In this document: piece by piece, positions 1 through 5,447 of the stretch
Position numbering within the stretch: position 1 is the first letter of the stretch
How the letters are laid out: the number at the start of each line of letters is the position of its first letter
Source: Pseudomonadota bacterium
Lineage (GTDB): Bacteria > Pseudomonadota > Gammaproteobacteria > Xanthomonadales > Xanthomonadaceae
Reading direction: 5' to 3'
DNA length: 8,935 bases
Assembly: GCA_023395465.1 (NCBI GenBank)
Contig: JAEWZE010000008.1
Location: forward strand, 1 to 8,935
Made by a program: the position numbers and the translations under genes
Notes under the pieces: generated by a model
Databases searched by the model: none
Told to the model about the DNA's origin: nothing
What the model saw: only the letters and a program-made list of their open reading frames with translations

Positions 1-1026
1 AACAACCAGCAGTCGATGTCGGCCGAGCTGGATGATCCCTTCATCCTGCTGCACGACAAGAAGATCTCGAACGTGCGCGACCTGCTGCCCGTGCTGGAAG
101 GCGTGGCCAAGGCCGGCAAGCCGCTGCTGATCGTGGCGGAAGAGGTCGAGGGCGAGGCGCTGGCGACCCTGGTGGTCAACACCATCCGCGGCATCGTCAA
201 GGTCTGCGCCGTCAAGGCCCCGGGCTTCGGCGACCGTCGCAAGGCGATGCTCGAAGACATGGCCGTGCTGACCGGCGGCACCGTGATCTCCGAGGAAGTG
301 GGCCTGCAGCTCGAGAAGGCGACCATCGCCGACCTCGGCCGCGCCAAGAAGATCCAGGTCTCCAAGGAGAACACCACGATCATCGACGGCGCCGGCGAGA
401 CCGCCGGCATCGAGGCCCGCATCAAGCAGATCAAGGCGCAGATCGAAGAGACCTCTTCGGACTACGACCGCGAGAAGCTGCAGGAGCGCGTGGCCAAGCT
501 GGCCGGCGGCGTTGCGGTGATCAAGGTCGGTGCCTCGACCGAGATCGAGATGAAGGAAAAGAAGGCGCGCGTCGAAGACGCCCTGCACGCCACGCGTGCG
601 GCGGTGGAAGAAGGCGTGGTCCCGGGCGGCGGCGTGGCCCTGGTGCGCGCGCTGCAGGCCATCGGCCAGCTCAAGGGTGCGAACGAAGACCAGAACCACG
701 GCATCGTGATCGCCCTGCGCGCGATGGAAGCCCCGCTGCGCGAGATCGTCACCAACTGTGGTGAAGAGCCCAGCGTGGTGCTCAATGCGGTCAAGGACGG
801 CAAGGGCAACTACGGCTACAACGCCGCGACCGGCGAGTACGGCGACATGATCGAGTTCGGCATCCTCGACCCGACCAAGGTCACCCGTTCGGCGCTGCAG
901 AACGCGGCCTCGATCGCCGGCCTGATGATCACCACCGAAGCGATGGTGGCCGAGCTGCCGAAGAAGGAAGAGCCGGCGATGCCGGGCGGCGGCGGCATGG
1001 GCGGCATGGGCGGCATGGATTTCTGA
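1..1026 (+). CDS. groEL: Chaperonin GroEL (60 kDa, Hsp60), C-terminal part
   Basis: This is the 3' part of groEL, open at the left window edge; frame 1 reads NNQQSMSAEL from the first base. GroEL forms a double-ring ATP-dependent folding chamber in the cytoplasm with GroES. The 341 residues visible correspond to about residue 206 onward of the E. coli protein, so most of the apical domain, the second intermediate segment and the C-terminal equatorial domain are present. Family landmarks seen are DDPFILLHDKKISN, VKAPGFGDRRKAM, SDYDREKLQERVAKLAGGVAVI, and KKARVEDALHATRAAVEEG, which carries the aspartate equivalent to catalytic Asp398. NYGYNAATGEYGDM and the flexible tail GGGMGGMGGMDF follow. 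No frameshift or lost motif is seen. The wording matches Xanthomonadaceae GroEL as I remember it. groES and the promoter would lie left of the window. The gene converges on the minus-strand locus to its right. Confidence 0.99.
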   Translation, partial: NNQQSMSAELDDPFILLHDKKISNVRDLLPVLEGVAKAGKPLLIVAEEVEGEALATLVVNTIRGIVKVCAVKAPGFGDRRKAMLEDMAVLTGGTVISEEVGLQLEKATIADLGRAKKIQVSKENTTIIDGAGETAGIEARIKQIKAQIEETSSDYDREKLQERVAKLAGGVAVIKVGASTEIEMKEKKARVEDALHATRAAVEEGVVPGGGVALVRALQAIGQLKGANEDQNHGIVIALRAMEAPLREIVTNCGEEPSVVLNAVKDGKGNYGYNAATGEYGDMIEFGILDPTKVTRSALQNAASIAGLMITTEAMVAELPKKEEPAMPGGGGMGGMGGMDF

Positions 1027-1056
1027 TCCGGCGCCAACCGTTCCACCGCGACACGG

Positions 1057-1083
1057 AAAACCCCGCCGCGAGGCGGGGTTTTT
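1057..1083 (+). terminator. Rho-independent terminator of groEL, probably bidirectional
   Basis: A perfect hairpin lies 31 bp after the groEL stop. The stem is CCCCGCC (1061-1067), the loop GCGA (1068-1071) and the other arm GGCGGGG (1072-1078). The stem is extended by AAAA (1057-1060) pairing with TTTT (1079-1082), and the T-run continues to 1083. Because A residues precede the stem, the minus strand also ends in TTTT, so the same hairpin can stop transcription of the convergent secreted-protein gene that ends at 1245. Confidence 0.93.
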
Positions 1084-1244
1084 CTTTATGGGGCCAGCCC
1101 GCGCTGCAGTCAGTCGGAAGCGTCGCGGCGCCACGCTGTGGAGGGCGCACACAGGTTCGCGCCCGGACCGCGCATCCCGCCAGGCCGTGAACAGGTTGGC
1201 GCCACGGCCATGCCGGACGCGGGCGCAGCGTGCTTCGCCGGAAC
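1084..1244. other. Convergent intergenic spacer, no recognisable gene
   Basis: These 161 bases lie between the groEL terminator and the stop codon of the minus-strand secreted-protein gene. Both flanking genes end towards it, so no promoter is expected. The open frames that cross it have no recognisable protein features and run on antisense to the secreted-protein gene. I see no second hairpin with a T-run. Confidence 0.6.
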
Positions 1245-2438
1245 TCAGTTCCCGAGCAGACCGCGCAACAGGCCTTTGGCAGTGTCCCGGGCAGCGGGTC
1301 TGGCGGCATCGCGCGCGGCGCCGGCGCCGAGGCCGGGCATCAGCATCGCCGTGGACTTGCTGCGTACCCGTACGGCCCACGTCGGTGTCCAGCCGCGAGC
1401 GGCGTCGGCGGGGCGCGGTTCGGAGACGGTGCGTTCGTTGCCATAGGCGATCATCTGTACCATCGGCGCACTCCCAGTGCCGGCGAGCACCTCGCGCGGA
1501 ATCGTGCAGCTGCGCGCGTCGGTGCCAAGTACGGTGCGCTTGCCGGTCCACTGCGCAACCAGCGACGTGGGCAGGTATTCCATCATTTCCGGGCCGGCAT
1601 AGCCGTCCTCGGAACTGCTCCACATCACGACGGTGTCGCCATGCGTGGCCATGGCGTGGATGAAGTAGCCACGGGCACCCCGGACGCCCTGCCAGGACAG
1701 GACCATGCCCTCGTCGTCGTCGTGCGCCGTCTCCAGCTCGAGCTGCGGCAGGAAGTCGTCCTCGCTGGTCAGTGCGAACTCCATCGACGCCGGCAGGCCA
1801 TCGCCGCTGAGGCGGTGCATTCCGGCCAGGGAGGCCTTGTCGGAAGTCGTGCGTCGCGCGTCGGGATTCGGCCACAACACGTGCTGCGGGCCGACGTCCG
1901 GGCCCGATTGCGGCACCTGGCGCGGCGCCATCGCGCGACCGCTCTGCACCGGTTTGCCATTGCGGACCGTCATCGAATACCTGGCCGGTTGTCCGGCACC
2001 GGCCTTGCTCCCGCAGCCCCAGTAGTAGTGGACGGTGTACGTGCCGCCGTCGGCGAGGCCGGGCGGCGCCGCGCCACCGATCTGGCCATCGGTCGCGGCG
2101 GCGGGCTTCGCGGGCGGCAGCAGGTCGATGCTGTCGCCCACATGCAGGCTCTTGGGGACGGCCTGGCTGGCCGGCTGTCCCGGCGCGCGGCGGTTGTACA
2201 GCGCGACGTCCAGGTACTTGCCGGGCATGCCGGGGTGCCGCGCCATGCCGTAGCTGGCGCGCTGGCCGCCCATGGCGCCGGCAAGCCGGCCGAGCGCGCC
2301 AATTCGGGGCGCGCCCGGCATGGCGTGGGTGGCGACATCGAGGTAGAGATCGGTCTGCGCCGCCTGCGCGTGCGCGGGCAGGCTGGCGGACAGGGCGAGC
2401 GCCAGCGTCGAAGCGGTGGCGATGAAGGAAACATGCAT
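1245..2438 (-). CDS. Secreted protein of unknown function, with possible FN3-like segment
   Basis: This gene encodes 397 residues that I do not recognise as a named family. Residues 1 to about 26 look like a Sec signal peptide with an Ala-rich hydrophobic core ending PAHAQA, although the n-region is only weakly charged. The mature part includes GTYTVHYYWGCG (132-143), a segment at 245-261 (MVLSWQGVRGARGYFIH) that reads like a fibronectin-type beta strand pair, and an aromatic/acidic stretch near 272-289. Only two cysteines are seen after the signal (142, 311), which could form a disulfide. The C-terminus from about 366 is Ala/Arg-rich and ends in an amphipathic stretch, GLLRGLLGN. I chose the ATG at 2438 because it starts the signal peptide and has AAGGG (2450-2446) 7 nt upstream; the open frame itself extends to 2645. 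A 31-bp promoter-like element lies 67 bp upstream. Likely periplasmic or extracellular. Confidence 0.85.
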   Translation of the reverse strand: MHVSFIATASTLALALSASLPAHAQAAQTDLYLDVATHAMPGAPRIGALGRLAGAMGGQRASYGMARHPGMPGKYLDVALYNRRAPGQPASQAVPKSLHVGDSIDLLPPAKPAAATDGQIGGAAPPGLADGGTYTVHYYWGCGSKAGAGQPARYSMTVRNGKPVQSGRAMAPRQVPQSGPDVGPQHVLWPNPDARRTTSDKASLAGMHRLSGDGLPASMEFALTSEDDFLPQLELETAHDDDEGMVLSWQGVRGARGYFIHAMATHGDTVVMWSSSEDGYAGPEMMEYLPTSLVAQWTGKRTVLGTDARSCTIPREVLAGTGSAPMVQMIAYGNERTVSEPRPADAARGWTPTWAVRVRSKSTAMLMPGLGAGAARDAARPAARDTAKGLLRGLLGN

Positions 2439-2445
2439 GATCGTG

Positions 2446-2450
2446 CCCTT
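2446..2450 (-). promoter_or_regulatory. Ribosome binding site that fixes the secreted-protein start
   Basis: AAGGG on the minus strand lies 7 nt before the ATG at 2438. It supports this start, which begins the signal peptide, over the longer open frame reaching 2645. Confidence 0.6.
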
Positions 2451-2504
2451 GCAGGAAGACAGGCCGAACGGCGGCCCGGCCGGACCCGGTGCATCCAGGT
2501 TCCC

Positions 2505-2535
2505 CATCCACGAGAAACCGCGGCGGGAACTGACA
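2505..2535 (-). promoter_or_regulatory. Putative ECF-type promoter of the secreted-protein gene (31-bp element, copy 1)
   Basis: On the minus strand the sequence is TGTCAGTTCCCGCC-N6-TCTCGTGGATG. It matches copy 2 at 5297-5327 at 26 of 31 positions, with all mismatches in the central variable block. Conserved outer blocks around a free spacer of fixed length are what is expected of a -35/-10 pair. TGTCAGTTCCC would be the -35 region and CGTGGA the -10 region; GTTCCC and CGT are 12 bp apart. The element is about 67 bp before the ATG at 2438. The sequence repeat is observed. Its role as a promoter, and recognition by the sigma factor encoded at 8089-8670, are inferred. Confidence 0.6.
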
Positions 2536-2679
2536 GCGGCGGCGCGGATCGCCCTGGCCTCCCGGACCGGAAGAGACGCAAGCCCCGTTCTTCTCGTGAG
2601 CGGAGTTGCCAGGGTTTTCCGGGTGCGGGCATCGATGCGTGCCACGCGCCGATGCCTGCAGGTCGCGGCACAGCGGTAG

Positions 2680-4326
2680 TCAGCGCGGGGTGTGCCGCAG
2701 GGTGGCGATGCCGACGTCCTCCACCGAGGCGTTGGCGTTGAGCCGGTTCATGACGGACCACTCGGAGGTGGCGGTGACGAACGCCCGGCCTGCGGCGGTT
2801 GTGGCGCCATGGATCTGCCAGTCGCGGATGAAGCCATCGCCATGGTTGAGCAGGTAGGCAGCCGGTGCGCCGGCAAGATCGGCCGAGGGCGGCGCCGCTA
2901 CCCCGCCGCAGGAGAGTCCGGAAATCGTGACCTGAGGGGAGGGAAGTTCGAGTTCGACCACGATGTCCTGGACGCCTCCGCCGCCGCTTTCCATGTCTCC
3001 TGGGTCGAGCGAGAAATCCATCCCGCGGAAATGCCCGGTATCGCGCCAGGTCGACACCGTGCCCGGAACGCAGCCGGGGGCTTTCTGCCGGTAGACCTGC
3101 TTGCGCGATTCCATCGGCCCGCTGGAAGGCTCGAAGGCCGACGTGCCGTGGCTGTTGAAGACACGGTCGAGATTGAAGGCGACTTCGGTGGCGAGTCCGG
3201 TGCTTTCGGCGTACGACAGATAGCTCTGGTTGATGGACCGCGTATCGAGTTCGAACCGCGTATCGAGCTTGAACTCCAGATCGAAGTGCAGGCAACCCTC
3301 CACCTGCTGCTGCATCTTGCCGAACACCGGAGAGTGGTCGATGCCCAGCAGTGCGAGCTGCCTCTTCATTCCGAGATAGACCGAGGCGATCCGGTGGACG
3401 ATGTGTTCGTCCACGCACATCTGGTATTCCTCGTCCATGCACTTGGGTACGACGGTCTCTTCGAGCAGCGTGGCGACCTGCCCGAGGGCTCCCGAGTCGT
3501 CGTCGTAGCCGAGCAGTTCCCGCTGGCGCGCATAGCCGAGCACGGTGAAGATGGCCGAGCGCCCGGCTGCGCAGCTCTGGCCCACGGCGGCCAGGCGAGG
3601 ATCCACGACTTCGCGCTCGAACTGCTCGAACAGGGGTTGGAGCTGCGAGTGCAGTGCAAGCGGCGGCGGCGCCTCGCCGCGCTGGTGGGCCTGCTGCGAC
3701 GCCTGCATCACCGCCCGGATCTCGCTGGCGATGCGTTCCTCCGCCGATCCGCCGATGCGCTTGCGCGCCGCCTCGACGTCGCCCATCAGTCCTCTGGCGG
3801 CCCCGTAGCCGCTGAAGTGGCTCACCGCGATGGCAATGCCGTCGGCGTCCATCACCGGCTCGGCGAAGCTGAGCAGATCGTCCGAATAGCCATACAGGAT
3901 GCGTTCGCCGGGCGGGATCGCCGTCGCCGGCGCGATGGTCAGCGTGGCTGGCACGTCGAACACCAGCCCGGAGGGCTGCAGGTCCACGGTGACGTCGCTG
4001 CCGTCGCCGAACGGCAGGCCTTCGAGCCGGGTCACCGGGGTCATCGTGATGCGCGTGAGCTGGCGCAGCGAGTCGGCGGGGACGGCGAGGGTGAACACGG
4101 TCCCGTCGGCGCCGGTGGCGGTGATGGTACCGCCGGCGAAGCCGATGGTCTGGGTGACCGCGTGTCCGGAATCGAGCGTGGGAACCACCCGGATCGGGTT
4201 TTCGACGGTGCCCAGGTCGACCGGAGCGGCGGCGGCACCGCCATCGCCGGGCGTGCAGGCCGGAAGCAGGAGCGATGCGCAGGCGGCAAGGATGGCCAGG
4301 CCCGTGGCGAACAGTCTGTTGTGCAT
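2680..4326 (-). CDS. Large lipoprotein with ZU5-like N-terminal domain, otherwise unknown
   Basis: The gene encodes 548 residues. The N-terminus is a lipoprotein signal with LLPAC, predicting lipidated Cys24 followed by a TPGDGG linker; LAAC at 13-16 is a less likely alternative. Thr at +2 is compatible with outer-membrane sorting. Residues about 62-135 (AGGTITATGADGTVFTLAV, then PADSLRQLTRITMTPV, then DLQPSGLVFDVPATLTI) resemble ZU5-type beta domains of exported bacterial proteins, and SHFSGYGA (169-176) is the usual ending of such a module. From about 180 on I recognise nothing. There is a helical region with six cysteines (252, 296, 304, 345, 419, 473), enough for three disulfides. An 18-bp tandem duplication encodes FKLDTR-FELDTR (352-363). 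The start is the ATG at 4326 with a weak GAAGAC 7 nt upstream. No copy of the 31-bp element precedes it, so it is probably co-transcribed with the lipoprotein gene 83 bp upstream. Confidence 0.85.
   Translation of the reverse strand: MHNRLFATGLAILAACASLLLPACTPGDGGAAAAPVDLGTVENPIRVVPTLDSGHAVTQTIGFAGGTITATGADGTVFTLAVPADSLRQLTRITMTPVTRLEGLPFGDGSDVTVDLQPSGLVFDVPATLTIAPATAIPPGERILYGYSDDLLSFAEPVMDADGIAIAVSHFSGYGAARGLMGDVEAARKRIGGSAEERIASEIRAVMQASQQAHQRGEAPPPLALHSQLQPLFEQFEREVVDPRLAAVGQSCAAGRSAIFTVLGYARQRELLGYDDDSGALGQVATLLEETVVPKCMDEEYQMCVDEHIVHRIASVYLGMKRQLALLGIDHSPVFGKMQQQVEGCLHFDLEFKLDTRFELDTRSINQSYLSYAESTGLATEVAFNLDRVFNSHGTSAFEPSSGPMESRKQVYRQKAPGCVPGTVSTWRDTGHFRGMDFSLDPGDMESGGGGVQDIVVELELPSPQVTISGLSCGGVAAPPSADLAGAPAAYLLNHGDGFIRDWQIHGATTAAGRAFVTATSEWSVMNRLNANASVEDVGIATLRHTPR
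3238..3273 (-). repeat. 18-bp tandem duplication inside the large lipoprotein gene
   Basis: Two adjacent 18-bp units (3273-3256 and 3255-3238, minus strand) match at 16 of 18 positions and encode FKLDTR followed by FELDTR. The two differences change AAG to GAA, swapping Lys for Glu. The reading frame is kept. Confidence 0.85.
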
Positions 4327-4409
4327 GGTGGGTGTCTTCGATGGAATGGGTGCTGCGCCACTCCCGGGCGGTTCGCCAGGGGCGGCGGGTGGATGCGGCT
4401 GCGCCTGCC
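4327..4409. other. Short gap between the two lipoprotein genes
   Basis: These 83 bases contain no match to the GTTCCC-N12-CGT promoter pattern seen elsewhere in the locus and no hairpin followed by T residues. This is consistent with read-through from the upstream lipoprotein gene. Confidence 0.5.
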
Positions 4410-5237
4410 TCAGTCGGCGACTGCAGCCAGGTCCATGTAGCGCGTGTACAGCGGCTGCAGCTCGGACATGCGTGCCTGCATCGTGTCGCGTTCGGCTGCC
4501 GACAGGGCCGCGTACGGATCGCGTGCCAGCACTTCCAGCGCGTGTTCGCGCTTGTGCGGCTCCAGCCGCGCCAGCCGCGCCTGGCCGTCCGCGCCGGCGT
4601 AGCGCGCGTGCAGCATGCGTTCGTACAGCAGCGTCTGCATGGCGTTGCGCAGGCCACGGTACTCGGCCGGCGACAGCTCGGCCGCCGTGGCGATCTGCCG
4701 GCCCTGCGCGTCGTACTGCGATAGCGATACGAAATGGCTGCCGCTGGCCCGCATCAGCGCGATCTCTTCGCCCATGCCGCGCACGTAGGCGTCGAGCATG
4801 GCGTCGTCGAGGACCGGGCGCGGATCGGCTTCCCGTGGGCGCCGCTCGGCGGGCGCGGCGGACGTGGCAGGCGTGGCGCCCTGCGCTGCGGCCACCGGGC
4901 AGCGGACGCGGATCGAATGGATCCGCTCCCGGGCCGTAGCGGCTTCCGTGCCGAAACGCGACTGCAGCCCGGCGGCGTCCACGCCGGCCACCCAGCCTTC
5001 CGTGGCCATCGCCACGATCGCTGCGCTGTCGCAGGGCGCATCCCCACCCTCCGTCCACGACGCGTCGAGTTGCCGCCACGACGCTTCGAGGGCTTCGGCC
5101 AGCTGTGGCTGGGCCAGGCGCACCGCCGGATGGGCCGGTGGCGTCTCGTCGCAGCCGGCGAAGACGGCCGACAGGGCGAGCAGGGCGCCGGCAGCGACGC
5201 TGCGCGTGATCGACCGGCATGACAGGAGGGTGGACAT
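4410..5237 (-). CDS. Helical lipoprotein of unknown function
   Basis: The gene encodes 275 residues of no family I recognise. Residues 1-28 form a lipoprotein signal peptide (positive n-region, core GALLALSAVF, lipobox FAGC), giving lipidated Cys29. The mature protein starts Cys-Asp-Glu. Asp at +2 is the classic enterobacterial Lol-avoidance signal, so inner-membrane retention is possible, but the rule differs between genera. The rest is mostly predicted helix: 40-65, then an Ala/Pro/Arg linker around 116-140, then helices from 141 to the end. Cys69 and Cys113 could pair. No catalytic motif is visible. I chose the ATG at 5237 because it begins the signal peptide and has GAGG 10 nt upstream; the open frame itself extends to 5426. 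A 31-bp promoter-like element is 59 bp upstream, and the large lipoprotein gene follows 83 bp downstream, probably in one transcript. A role as an envelope stress protein or as a partner of its neighbour would be a guess. Confidence 0.85.
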   Translation of the reverse strand: MSTLLSCRSITRSVAAGALLALSAVFAGCDETPPAHPAVRLAQPQLAEALEASWRQLDASWTEGGDAPCDSAAIVAMATEGWVAGVDAAGLQSRFGTEAATARERIHSIRVRCPVAAAQGATPATSAAPAERRPREADPRPVLDDAMLDAYVRGMGEEIALMRASGSHFVSLSQYDAQGRQIATAAELSPAEYRGLRNAMQTLLYERMLHARYAGADGQARLARLEPHKREHALEVLARDPYAALSAAERDTMQARMSELQPLYTRYMDLAAVAD

Positions 5238-5296
5238 CGACGCTGTGCCTCGGCGGAACGGGACGGGGGCCGGGCCGTCCGCAAGGCCGGGCACGT

Positions 5297-5327
5297 CATC
5301 CACGAGATCCGCTGGCGGGAACTGACA
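5297..5327 (-). promoter_or_regulatory. Putative ECF-type promoter of the lipoprotein pair (31-bp element, copy 2)
   Basis: The minus strand reads TGTCAGTTCCCGCC-N6-TCTCGTGGATG, as in the copy at 2505-2535, with only the central block different. It lies in the 210-bp gap after the kinase stop codon and 59 bp before the ATG at 5237, leaving room for a leader of about 50 nt. The position, orientation and fixed spacing fit a promoter. Because the element begins 121 bp beyond the kinase stop, the lipoprotein genes would have their own transcription start even if some transcripts run through from the kinase. Recognition by the locus's own sigma factor is inferred. Confidence 0.62.
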
Positions 5328-5447
5328 CGATGCGGGCGCCTGCCGCCCCGAAACGGCGCGGTCTGTCGCCATCGGGGGCCTCGTCCAGTCATCCGGGTGC
5401 CGGTTGGCTCCGCGTCCCCAAGCCACCTGGACCGACGGGCCGGAGAT

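Noticed and set aside
1246..1253. CAGTTCCC on the plus strand, resembling the -35 block of the 31-bp element
   Set aside because: It spans the last codon and stop of the secreted-protein gene, has no CGT block 12 bp downstream, and would point into that gene's antisense strand.
2439..2679. Search for an intrinsic terminator between the large lipoprotein gene and the secreted-protein gene
   Set aside because: No hairpin followed by a T-run is seen on the minus strand, so partial read-through cannot be excluded. No terminator was called.
1230..2741. Long plus-strand open frame (503 codons) opposite the secreted-protein gene
   Set aside because: Its translation is Arg/Gly/Ala-rich with no domain or signal, and it is antisense to a gene with a signal peptide and ribosome binding site. 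High GC produces such frames.
1970..4657. Long minus-strand open frame (895 codons) crossing both lipoprotein genes
   Set aside because: Its composition is His/Arg/Pro/Ala-rich, it has no domain, and it runs out of frame through two genes with clear lipoprotein signals.
4327..5220. N-terminal extension of the large lipoprotein frame up to 5220
   Set aside because: The extension overlaps the other lipoprotein gene on the same strand in a different frame, while the ATG at 4326 begins a lipoprotein signal peptide.
5328..5447. Search for a terminator or small gene after the kinase stop
   Set aside because: There is no convincing hairpin with T residues, and the open frames here have no recognisable features.
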